This document shows positions 1 through 5,154 of a DNA stretch of 5,240 bases, one piece after another. Position 1 is the first letter of the stretch. Every line of letters starts with the position of its first letter. Origin of the DNA: an uncultured Oscillospiraceae bacterium (lineage in GTDB: Bacteria; Bacillota; Clostridia; Oscillospirales; Oscillospiraceae). A program made the translations under genes and the position numbers. The stretch is from contig CAKTGW010000096.1 of NCBI GenBank assembly GCA_934561725.1, forward strand, positions 1-5,240, in the 5' to 3' direction. The notes beneath the pieces were generated by a model. That model was not told the origin of the DNA. It ran no database searches and was given only the letters and a program-made list of their open reading frames with translations.

Positions 1-453
1 GGAGAGACCCAGTGCGCTTTTCTTCAGACGGTCCTTGAGCTCATCCCAGATCGCAGCGGAGCGCAGGCTCTGTTCCACGATCTCGTCCAGCTGTACCCGG
101 CTGCGGATACCGTGCGTACGGGGGCCGTAGGCCACATTGTCATATACGCTCATAGGAAAGGGATTCGGCTTCTGAAAGACCATGCCGATGTTTTTTCTCA
201 GCTGTGTCACATCACGGCCGGGCGCATAGATCTCTTCACCGCGATAGGTGAGCGAGCCGGTGATCTTTACGCCGGGGACAAGGTCGTTCATGCGGTTGAT
301 GGTTTTCATAAAGGTGCTTTTGCCGCATCCGGAGGGGCCGATCAGTGCGGTGATCTGTTTTTCGGGGATGCCGATGCTGATATTTTTCAGAGCATGGTGC
401 TCGCCGTACCAGAGATCGAGCCCCTTTGCCTGAACAATTGTATTTTCGTCCAT
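1..453 (-). CDS. pstB: Phosphate ABC transporter ATP-binding protein PstB (partial, C-terminus outside window)
   Basis: PstB is the cytoplasmic ATPase that drives phosphate import through the PstCA channel. The first 151 residues are present. They show the N-terminal strand with the A-loop tyrosine in [10 protein letters not shown] (14-23), Walker [10 protein letters not shown] at 39-47, NRMNDL at 53-58, and the Q-loop region [25 protein letters not shown] segment around 90-110 with Q94, which is very typical of PstB. The window edge falls at GLS, just where the ABC signature LSGGQ should continue; Walker B lies outside. The ATG at 453 is chosen because AAGGAG lies 7 nt upstream and the protein begins at the usual place before the first strand. 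That ribosome binding site overlaps the pstA stop codon, so translation is probably coupled. Full-length family members have about 250-260 residues, so roughly 100 are missing. The gene appears intact as far as visible. Confidence 0.97.
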   Translation of the reverse strand, partial: MDENTIVQAKGLDLWYGEHHALKNISIGIPEKQITALIGPSGCGKSTFMKTINRMNDLVPGVKITGSLTYRGEEIYAPGRDVTQLRKNIGMVFQKPNPFPMSVYDNVAYGPRTHGIRSRVQLDEIVEQSLRSAAIWDELKDRLKKSALGLS

Positions 454-464
454 AACGGTCTCCT

Positions 465-1328
465 TCAGTTCTTTTTCAGCTTCCGGCCTGCCAATTTGGC
501 CGTAAGATTGATGACCATGGTGAGAAGCAGCAGAATGCTGGCGATGGCAAAGGCAACCTTGAAATCCGTGCGTTCCTTGGCGAAAACGTACAGAGCCACA
601 GTCAGCGTGGCACCGCTGGAATTCATGAGTCCCTGCCAGCTGGAAAAATCCTGCATGGTTGTGGAAAGACCCACTGTATACATAAGCACGGCTGACTCAC
701 CGACGATGCGGCCGATGGCCAGGATACATCCGGTGACAATGCCGTCGATAGAGCAGGGCAGTACGATCGTGCGGATGGAGTGCCATTTTCCGGCGCCCAG
801 ACCGAGTGCGCCCTCGCGATAGCTCTGCGGAACGGTTTTCAGGCTCTCCTGGGTCGTGCGGATGATCGTGGGCAGATTCATGATAGACAGGGTCAGAGAG
901 CCGGCAATCAGTGTTTTTTTCAGTCCAAGATAATTGCAGAAGAGGATAACGCCCACAATTGCATAAATGATACTGGGAATACCGGAGAGCGTTTCCGTGG
1001 CGAATTCGATGGCGGCTACCAGCCGGCGGCTGCGGGCGTACTCCGTCAGATAAATGGCGGCGCCTACGCCAATAGGGAGCGTGATCGCAATGGTCACGAT
1101 GATGACGTATAGTGTGTTCAGAATGCTGGGCAGAATGCCTACGGTCCCGCGCAGGACACTTTCTGAGGTGCTCAGAAGCTCCCAGGTAACATAGGGGAGC
1201 CCACGGTAAAAAATATAGCCGATCAGAAAGAGCAGCAGAGCACAGGTGAGGCCTGCGCTGAGAAGGATCAGCGCGCGCATAACGCCGTTCCAGAGCCGGC
1301 GGCGGTGAGAAAGTCCTTGTGTTTCCAT
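465..1328 (-). CDS. pstA: Phosphate ABC transporter permease PstA
   Basis: PstA is one of the two membrane subunits of the phosphate importer and pairs with PstC. The 287-residue protein has a short basic cytoplasmic N-terminus (SHRRR), then about six hydrophobic segments near residues 18-41, 64-93, 108-132, 139-156, 197-218 and 257-277. Family hallmarks are visible: [10 protein letters not shown] at 71-80, the [15 protein letters not shown] segment at 112-126, and the EAA-type cytoplasmic loop at 170-197 ([13 protein letters not shown] followed by TIVLP), which docks on PstB. The frame stays open upstream to 1469, but the ATG at 1328 is preferred: it is 1 nt after the pstC stop codon, AAGGAG sits 8 nt before it inside the last pstC codons, and the extra 47 residues would be a shadow of pstC. 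Its 3' end lies 11 nt from pstB. The length fits the family and nothing is broken. Confidence 0.97.
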   Translation of the reverse strand: METQGLSHRRRLWNGVMRALILLSAGLTCALLLFLIGYIFYRGLPYVTWELLSTSESVLRGTVGILPSILNTLYVIIVTIAITLPIGVGAAIYLTEYARSRRLVAAIEFATETLSGIPSIIYAIVGVILFCNYLGLKKTLIAGSLTLSIMNLPTIIRTTQESLKTVPQSYREGALGLGAGKWHSIRTIVLPCSIDGIVTGCILAIGRIVGESAVLMYTVGLSTTMQDFSSWQGLMNSSGATLTVALYVFAKERTDFKVAFAIASILLLLTMVINLTAKLAGRKLKKN

Positions 1329-1329
1329 A

Positions 1330-2214
1330 TTATTTCTCCTTGTTGTGCTTGAGCACCAGATCCAGCAGGACGTTGATGAGCATGATAAAGATGAACAGCA
1401 CCAGTCCGATGGAATACAGGGCGTTGCGCTGGAGGCTGCCGTCGGAGGAATAGGCCATCTCAACGGCAATGCCGGTGGTTAGAAAACGCACACTGGAAAA
1501 CAGAGAGGGCATGTTGGCCACATTTCCGGCCACCATCAGAATGGCCATGGCTTCGCCTATAGCCCGGCCAATGCCCAGCACTACGGCGGCGGCAATGCCG
1601 CTTTTGGCTGCCGGGGCACTTACGCGGAAATAGGTTTCCAGCTCTGTTGCGCCCAGCGCAAGACTGGCCTCTTCATATTCCCGCGGTACGGCCCGGAGAG
1701 CGTTTTCCGAGACGCTGATGATAGAGGGGAGAATCATAACGGTCAGCACGATGATGGCGGCCAGCAGGCTGTCGCCGGCCGGAAGATCAAATGCGACCCG
1801 AATCATGGGGACCAGCACGATCATGCCTACCAGGCCGTAGACCACAGAGGGAATGCCGGCCAGAAGATCCACTGCGGGGCGAATGACGGCGGCCAGCCGG
1901 GGCGGCGCGACCTTGGCCAGAAACAGTGCCATAAGAAAGCCGATGGGCACGCCGATGACCACGGCGCCGCAGGTGCCATAGACCGAGGTGAGGATCATGG
2001 GCAGAATGCCGAAGCGGGGATCGGTCTTGTTGGCCGAATCCCAGACCCGGCCGAAAAGAAAATTGAAAAGCCCGATCTCGCGTATGGCGGGCAGTCCGGA
2101 CAGGATCAGATAAATGGTGATCAGCAGCACAAAGCCGATCGCAAACAGGCCGCAGATGAGAAAAACCAGATGCATGGCATATTCCATGGGTTTGACAGCG
2201 GATTTGTTTTTCAT
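1330..2214 (-). CDS. pstC: Phosphate ABC transporter permease PstC
   Basis: PstC is the second membrane subunit of the phosphate importer. From the ATG at 2214 the protein has 294 residues, with hydrophobic segments near 16-38, 73-100, 115-138, 151-169, 207-231 and 266-289. Typical PstC features are the periplasmic-side stretch with DPRFGILPMILTS (65-77), the LLAGIPSVVYGLVG motif at 117-130, ILPSIISVSENALRAVP at 161-177, and the EAA loop beginning EEASLALGATELE at 181-193, which contacts PstB. GIGRAIGEAMA at 214-224 is also characteristic. The frame can be extended eight residues to 2238, but GAAGGAG lies correctly placed 7 nt before 2214, and the longer form would start inside the intergenic hairpin. 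The ribosome binding site for pstA lies within its last codons. It is separated from pstS by 72 bases that hold a strong hairpin, which may lower its expression relative to pstS. Confidence 0.97.
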   Translation of the reverse strand: MKNKSAVKPMEYAMHLVFLICGLFAIGFVLLITIYLILSGLPAIREIGLFNFLFGRVWDSANKTDPRFGILPMILTSVYGTCGAVVIGVPIGFLMALFLAKVAPPRLAAVIRPAVDLLAGIPSVVYGLVGMIVLVPMIRVAFDLPAGDSLLAAIIVLTVMILPSIISVSENALRAVPREYEEASLALGATELETYFRVSAPAAKSGIAAAVVLGIGRAIGEAMAILMVAGNVANMPSLFSSVRFLTTGIAVEMAYSSDGSLQRNALYSIGLVLFIFIMLINVLLDLVLKHNKEK

Positions 2215-2234
2215 GAGGATCTCCTTCGCTTGCG

Positions 2235-2268
2235 GCAAAACACGCCTCGTATCCGGGGCGTGTTTTGC
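2235..2268 (-). other. Intercistronic hairpin between pstS and pstC
   Basis: A perfect 12-bp inverted repeat is present: GCAAAACACGCC at 2235-2246 and its reverse complement at 2257-2268, with a 10-nt loop. In the pst transcript it lies 18 nt after the pstS stop codon and about 10 nt before the pstC ribosome binding site. The T run (TTTT) lies inside the descending arm rather than after it, so it is not a standard full terminator. By analogy with many binding-protein-dependent importers, it could protect the 3' end of pstS mRNA or partly terminate, giving more PstS than membrane subunits. The structure is seen directly; its role is inferred. Confidence 0.75.
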
Positions 2269-2286
2269 TCAGTGTTTGTTTTCCGG

Positions 2287-3147
2287 TCAGGGAGCGACGG
2301 CACCGGCGACTGCGATGTAGTCAGCCACGGTATCACTCATGGCGTAATCCAGAAAGCTCTGTGCCGCATCGCTCAGGGCCACGCCCTCTTTTGTTACCAT
2401 CACGAAGGGACGCTGGATGGCGTAGCTGCCGTCCTTTACCGTGTCCTCGGTGCAGGCCACACCGCCGACGTTCACAGCGGAGACACTGTCGTTTACTGCG
2501 GAGAGGGAGGCATAGCCGATGGCGTTGGGGTTGGAGGCCACGTTGCCGATCACATCACCGGTGGAGCTGTATTCGTTGGTGTAAACACACTGGTCAGTCA
2601 CGCCGACGATCTCTTCAAAGGCGCCTCTTGTGCCGCTGCCGGCCTCACGGCCCAGTACGGCGATGGGAGCGTCGCTGCCGCCCAGCTCAGACCAGTTGGT
2701 GATCTTGCCGGAGAAAATGTCTGCGATCTGCTCAACAGTCAGGTCGGTCACAGGATTTGCGGGGTTGACCACGATAGCCACACCGTCCAGCGCGACTACA
2801 TGGGCTACAGCGCCCTGAGCGACCTCTTCGTCCTTCAGCTCACGGCTGCTCAGACCAATGTCGCAGGTGCCGGCCAGCACGGCGGCAATACCGGAGCCGG
2901 AGCCTGTGCCGGAGTAGTTAACAGTCACGCCTTTGTTTTCGCCCATATAGGCTTCGGCAAGAGCCTTGACGACCTTTTCCATGGAAGTGGAGCCGTCGGT
3001 GTTCACGGTGCCGCTCAGCTCGGCTGTGGCCGTTTCCGGTGCTGATGTTTCGGGTGCCTTGGATTCGGGAGCAGTGTTGTTTCCGCATCCGGCCAGCAGG
3101 CCCAGGCAGAGAACACCGCTCATCAGAAGAGAAAGTGCTTTTTTCAT
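2287..3147 (-). CDS. pstS: Phosphate-binding lipoprotein PstS
   Basis: PstS is the extracellular solute-binding protein that captures phosphate and delivers it to PstCA. The 286-residue protein begins with a lipoprotein signal peptide: MKK, a hydrophobic core, then the lipobox LAGC with the lipidated cysteine at residue 21. A flexible linker follows (about 26-43) with three APE(S/T) units. The phosphate-binding signatures of the family are all visible: DGSTSM at 51-56, YSGTGSGSGI at 78-87, CDIGLSSREL at 95-104, and GREAGSGTRGAFEEI at 166-180. NWSELGG at 151-157 is also typical. The start at 3147 is fixed by the signal peptide and by AAAGGAG 8 nt upstream. It is the first gene of the operon, with a PhoP-box-like repeat about 85 nt upstream, which suggests induction by phosphate starvation. 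Its length is normal for Gram-positive PstS and it looks intact. Confidence 0.97.
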   Translation of the reverse strand: MKKALSLLMSGVLCLGLLAGCGNNTAPESKAPETSAPETATAELSGTVNTDGSTSMEKVVKALAEAYMGENKGVTVNYSGTGSGSGIAAVLAGTCDIGLSSRELKDEEVAQGAVAHVVALDGVAIVVNPANPVTDLTVEQIADIFSGKITNWSELGGSDAPIAVLGREAGSGTRGAFEEIVGVTDQCVYTNEYSSTGDVIGNVASNPNAIGYASLSAVNDSVSAVNVGGVACTEDTVKDGSYAIQRPFVMVTKEGVALSDAAQSFLDYAMSDTVADYIAVAGAVAP

Positions 3148-3190
3148 TTTTGTTACTCCTTTAATTTCGTTCTTGTATTTCTGACTTACG

Positions 3191-3251
3191 ATTAAAGGAT
3201 AAAATTTGAATGTAAAATGCGAAATACAGCCAATGTTAAATGCATGTTAAA
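3191..3251 (-). promoter_or_regulatory. pstS promoter region with PhoP-box-like direct repeats
   Basis: On the minus strand there are two identical octamers, TTTAACAT, at 3244-3251 and 3233-3240, exactly 11 nt apart. This is the spacing of the PhoP box of Bacillota (TTAACA-like hexamers with 5-nt gaps). The next position in phase is degenerate (TGTATT, 3223-3228), and a TTTACA at 3211-3216 lies one base out of phase. Possible -10 boxes are TTTAAT (3191-3196, five of six matches) and TTTTAT (3199-3204). No good -35 stands at 17 nt from these, as expected for an activator-dependent promoter. PhoP control of pst is established in Bacillus; its use here is inferred. Confidence 0.6.
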
Positions 3252-3254
3252 CGT

Positions 3255-3292
3255 AAAAAACGCCGGACAGCTGTGATTGCAGCCGCCCGGCG
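3255..3292 (-). terminator. Orphan intrinsic terminator upstream of pstS
   Basis: Reading leftwards on the minus strand, a GC-rich hairpin is followed at once by TTTTTT (3255-3260). The outer stem is CGCCGG (3287-3292) with CCGGCG (3261-3266), and an inner stem of GCTG with CAGC lies at 3280-3283 and 3270-3273. On the plus strand no T run follows, so the terminator works only towards pstS. No convincing minus-strand gene lies to its right. It may end a short RNA starting near 3356, or it may shield the pstS promoter from transcription coming from the right. Confidence 0.75.
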
Positions 3293-3356
3293 GGCACATA
3301 TGAGGATTCAGAACCTGTATTCCAGCGCCTGCCTTGAATTTTATTGGTTGACGTTG
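3255..3356 (-). ncRNA. Possible short RNA ending at the orphan terminator
   Basis: A candidate minus-strand promoter (TCGACA at 3387-3392, 18-bp spacer, TACAAT at 3363-3368) would start transcription near 3356. The RNA would then end at the strong terminator at 3255-3292, giving about 100 nt. I find no riboswitch or known RNA family in it. An open frame of 86 codons covers the same stretch (3247-3507) but starts upstream of the promoter, has no convincing ribosome binding site and runs through the terminator, so an untranslated RNA is the better guess. The terminator is solid; the transcript is inferred. Confidence 0.3.
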
Positions 3357-3362
3357 TATAGT
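3334..3362 (+). promoter_or_regulatory. Putative promoter of the Crp/Fnr-like gene pair
   Basis: TTGAAT at 3334-3339 and TATAGT at 3357-3362 are separated by exactly 17 bp, with four and five of six consensus matches. Transcription would start near 3369, leaving a leader of about 107 nt before the gene at 3476. The -35 box lies inside one copy of a 15-bp direct repeat (3333-3347 and 3402-3416), which could be an operator. Confidence 0.5.
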
Positions 3363-3392
3363 ATTGTAAATCAAGACGCCGGGATTTGTCGA
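3363..3392 (-). promoter_or_regulatory. Putative leftward promoter facing the regulator promoter
   Basis: On the minus strand TCGACA (3387-3392) and TACAAT (3363-3368) each match the consensus at five of six bases, with an 18-bp spacer. Its -10 box directly abuts the -10 box of the rightward promoter, so the two could not be open at the same time. It would feed the terminator at 3255-3292. Confidence 0.35.
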
Positions 3393-3475
3393 GAAAATGG
3401 ACTTGAATATTACTGGCAGCCTGTCCGCCATACTGCTGCGGATACGATGTTGGAACGACAGGGGGCTGAAAAAGA

Positions 3476-4147
3476 ATGTATGAGTATACCTTTGCTGCGG
3501 GGAACATGCTGGCGGAGGAAGAGACCTTTGTTCAGAAATTTCTGGCCATGAGCACGATATGCCGCTATCCTGCGGGACATATGCTGATCCGGCAGGGAGA
3601 GCGGATAGAACGGCTGTACGTTGCGCTCGAGGGCACGATCGAATGCAGCTGCTATTCGGAAAACGGACAGAAAAAGATTTTTTCACTGAACAGGGGAAGA
3701 TGGTTTTTCGGCGCCTCTGCCCTGGACGGCAACCGCCATACGATGAATTACCAGTGCCTTACGCCGGTGACGGCGGCGGTCATGCTTCCGGAGAAAATCA
3801 ATCAATGGGATGAACAGATGCTTTTGTCCCTGGCCAGGATACAGAAGAATAAAGAGCGTATGTTCAACCGGCAGCTGCAAAGCCGCGCCTTTCAATCTGT
3901 GGAGGAGCGGGTCCTCTGCCTTTTGCGGGATCTGGAGCATACGGACGAAGAGAGCCAGCAGCGGATCACACATCAGACGATCGCGGAGATCGTGGGCGCC
4001 ACGCGTGTGCAGGTGACGAATATTTTGAAAAAATATGCTGAACAGGGTCTGATCAGCGTGGCTGAGGATCACAGCATCGTCCTTACGGAAAAAGCGGGGA
4101 GGGAGCATGATGAGCGATATTCTGGACATCTACCGCCATGGAGATAA
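3476..4147 (+). CDS. Crp/Fnr family transcription regulator (first of a tandem pair)
   Basis: This is a 223-residue Crp/Fnr-type DNA-binding protein. A cyclic-nucleotide-binding-like beta barrel spans about 25-108, including YPAGHMLIRQGERIERLYVALEGTIE-type sequence in which G34, G41 and G53 stand at the usual turns. A dimerisation helix covers about 110-138. The C-terminal winged helix-turn-helix is clear: THQTIAEIVGATRVQVTNIL at 165-184 with G174 in the turn and R177 at the start of the recognition helix, then KKYAEQGLI. The cAMP pocket residues of true Crp (RGE…RS/TA) are not recognisable, and no Fnr-type N-terminal cysteine cluster is present, so the signal is unknown. The ATG at 3476 has only a weak AGGGGG 10 nt upstream; M11 (3506) is an alternative, but the longer start matches the paralogue downstream. 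Its 3' end overlaps that gene by 41 bp. Confidence 0.9.
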   Translation: MYEYTFAAGNMLAEEETFVQKFLAMSTICRYPAGHMLIRQGERIERLYVALEGTIECSCYSENGQKKIFSLNRGRWFFGASALDGNRHTMNYQCLTPVTAAVMLPEKINQWDEQMLLSLARIQKNKERMFNRQLQSRAFQSVEERVLCLLRDLEHTDEESQQRITHQTIAEIVGATRVQVTNILKKYAEQGLISVAEDHSIVLTEKAGREHDERYSGHLPPWR

Positions 4148-4781
4148 GCTGAGCACCCACAGAAAATTTATCGGCCAGTTTCTGCAAATGGCGGATATAC
4201 GCTACTGCGACCGGGGAGAACTGCTGGACAGTCCTCAGGGGGAACCCATGAAAGCGCTGCATATGCTGGTGAATGGAATAATAGAGTGCAGCTTTACCAG
4301 TGCATCCGGTCAGAGAAAAATCACCGGGCTGCTCGAAAATGGCACATTTATTGGCATGTCTGCTCTGGATGGATATCTGGGACATCATACGTTTGTCTGC
4401 CGCACACCCTCTGTGATCGCCTCCATGCCGGTGGAGAGAATGAAGGACTGGAGCCGGGAGATGCTTTTGTCTCTGGTGATCATGCAGACGGAAAAAACGC
4501 GCACGGTAGGCCATCAGATCCTGCATCAGTATCTGGAACCTACGCAGGTGAGGCTTGCCCGCCTGCTTCTGGAGCTGGCCGGACCGGCGCAGGAGGCCGC
4601 CGGACAGGAGATCCCCAGTATCGTCAGCATTGCCAAGCAGGAAGCCGCGGACTTTATCAGCGTAAGCCGGGAGCACCTGACCAAGGTAATGGGTGAGATG
4701 CGGAAAAACGAGCTGCTTGCGGTACGGGGAAAAAGCATTATTTTCTACCGGTCCAAACTGGTCTCGCTGATCGAAAGGTAA
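4107..4781 (+). CDS. Crp/Fnr family transcription regulator (second of a tandem pair)
   Basis: This 224-residue protein is a paralogue of its neighbour and aligns along its full length; shared blocks include IIECS…SGQRKI (58-72), GMSALDG (83-89) and the dimer helix REMLLSL (117-123). The barrel spans about 28-110. The helix-turn-helix is at about 177-204 (KQEAADFISVSREHLTKVM), with R188 at the recognition helix but S185 where a glycine is usual. The effector pocket is not conserved with Crp, so the ligand is unknown. Two ATGs are adjacent (4107 and 4110); GGAGG at 4098-4102 is spaced better for 4110, so the true start may be one codon later. The gene overlaps the upstream one in another frame by about 40 bp, which suggests translational coupling and near-equal amounts. 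The two proteins could form heterodimers. A terminator follows 26 nt after the stop codon. Confidence 0.9.
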   Translation: MMSDILDIYRHGDKLSTHRKFIGQFLQMADIRYCDRGELLDSPQGEPMKALHMLVNGIIECSFTSASGQRKITGLLENGTFIGMSALDGYLGHHTFVCRTPSVIASMPVERMKDWSREMLLSLVIMQTEKTRTVGHQILHQYLEPTQVRLARLLLELAGPAQEAAGQEIPSIVSIAKQEAADFISVSREHLTKVMGEMRKNELLAVRGKSIIFYRSKLVSLIER

Positions 4782-4807
4782 GATATGATATGTAAAGCGG
4801 AATGTAT

Positions 4808-4840
4808 GGCTCCCCTTGAGCTCAAGGGGAGCCGTTTTAT
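4808..4840 (+). terminator. Intrinsic terminator of the Crp/Fnr-like pair
   Basis: A perfect 26-bp palindrome (GGCTCCCCTTGAG at 4808-4820 followed by its exact reverse complement, 4821-4833) is followed by GTTTTAT. In RNA it folds into a long GC-rich stem with a T run, typical of Rho-independent termination. On the other strand no T run follows. It ends the two-gene regulator operon. Confidence 0.8.
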
Positions 4841-4848
4841 CTGCTTAT

Positions 4849-4899
4849 GCCTCCCCCTGTGCAAGGGGAGGTGGCGAGCCTGCGAGCCGGAGGGGTTGT
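4849..4899. repeat. Intergenic hairpin repeat element, clostridial type
   Basis: CCTCCCC (4850-4856) pairs with GGGGAGG (4865-4871) around an 8-nt loop, followed by GTGGC, a GC-rich stretch (4876-4888) and GGAGGGGTTGT at 4889-4899. I recall this layout, a TCCCC…GGGGA hairpin, a variable centre and a GGAGGGGTTG end, as a frequent intergenic repeat in Clostridia genomes, possibly a miniature mobile element. The core CAAGGGGAG also occurs in the terminator just upstream (4823-4831 and 4862-4870), so the terminator may derive from the same family. Only one copy of the full layout is in the window, so the repeat status rests on recollection. Confidence 0.5.
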
Positions 4900-5062
4900 C
4901 GTCCTCACAAACGCTATGGTGCTGCGCCCGCCTTGCGGCGTGCTTTTCCGATACTTTTTCCTGTTGCTCACGGGAAATCGCTGCTAAATTGCACAAATAA
5001 ATATATAGCTGGTTGCCGAAATATTACAAAATAACGGACAATGCTATGCGGCTGCAAAAATG

Positions 5063-5078
5063 TGTGATATTTTTTACA
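5063..5078 (+). promoter_or_regulatory. Crp/Fnr-type operator candidate
   Basis: TGTGATATTTTTTACA has the form TGTGA-N6-TTACA, matching nine of ten defined bases of the classic Crp dyad TGTGA-N6-TCACA. It overlaps the possible -35 box TTTACA (5073-5078) of the gene at 5155, so binding there would be expected to repress. A related inverted half (AAATATTACA, 5019-5028) lies 35 nt further upstream. The AT-rich setting raises the chance of a random match. Confidence 0.4.
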
Positions 5079-5100
5079 ACGCATAAATTCAAAATATGGT
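5073..5100 (+). promoter_or_regulatory. Putative promoter of the gene at 5155
   Basis: TTTACA at 5073-5078 (five of six) and TATGGT at 5095-5100 (four of six) are 16 bp apart. TATAAA at 5103-5108 is a better -10 box but lacks a -35 box at the right distance. The region is AT-rich, so the exact element is uncertain. Confidence 0.35.
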
Positions 5101-5154
5101 TTTATAAAAAGTACAAAAGGCGCCAAAAAACGAGCAAGAGAGAAAGGATAATTT

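Larger units (their letters stand above)
3333..3416 (+). repeat. Pair of 15-bp imperfect direct repeats
   Basis: CTTGAATTTTATTGG at 3333-3347 recurs as CTTGAATATTACTGG at 3402-3416, with 13 of 15 bases identical and a 69-nt distance. One copy covers the putative -35 box of the regulator genes and the other lies in their leader. Such a pair could bind a regulator, possibly one of the gene products themselves; this is inference. Confidence 0.45.
4900..5154. other. Gene-free spacer with AT-rich right half
   Basis: No convincing gene is present. The left part (to about 4985) is GC-mixed with a short hairpin (CGCC and GGCG near 4929-4940) and open frames without ribosome binding sites. The right part (about 4985-5154) is strongly AT-rich and serves as the upstream region of the gene at 5155, including a candidate operator and promoter. 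Confidence 0.6.

Noticed and set aside
1329..1469. Longer pstA start extending to 1469
   Set aside because: The extension lies wholly within pstC in another frame, lacks a ribosome binding site, and gives a Ser/Cys-rich peptide unlike PstA.
2170..3045. 291-codon plus-strand frame opposite pstS
   Set aside because: It is the antisense shadow of a strongly supported pstS and shows no recognisable domain; long antisense frames are common in GC-rich genes.
3255..3300. Possible ZTP-type riboswitch on the plus strand, because of CCGCCCGGCGGGCA
   Set aside because: Only a vague likeness to the 3' end of that motif; the upstream conserved part is missing and the hairpin is explained as a leftward terminator.
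3240..3551. 103-codon plus-strand frame before the first regulator
   Set aside because: No ribosome binding site, it begins inside the Pho-like repeats, crosses the terminator hairpin and both promoters, and overlaps the regulator gene by 76 bp.
3192..3686. 164-codon minus-strand frame covering the control region
   Set aside because: It starts inside the regulator gene, runs through the intrinsic terminator and the pstS promoter, and the protein looks like non-coding translation (Ser, Pro and Cys-rich).
4083..4676. 197-codon minus-strand frame opposite the second regulator
   Set aside because: An antisense shadow; the plus-strand frame has a clear helix-turn-helix and a paralogue next to it.
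4785..5034. Small plus- and minus-strand frames in the spacer after the regulators
   Set aside because: They translate the terminator palindrome and repeat element, have no ribosome binding sites and no conserved-looking sequence.
5013..5040. TTGCCG and CGGACAA as a hairpin or operator
   Set aside because: The arms are short, one is interrupted by an extra base, and the 16-nt AT-rich gap gives no sensible stem or regulator spacing.
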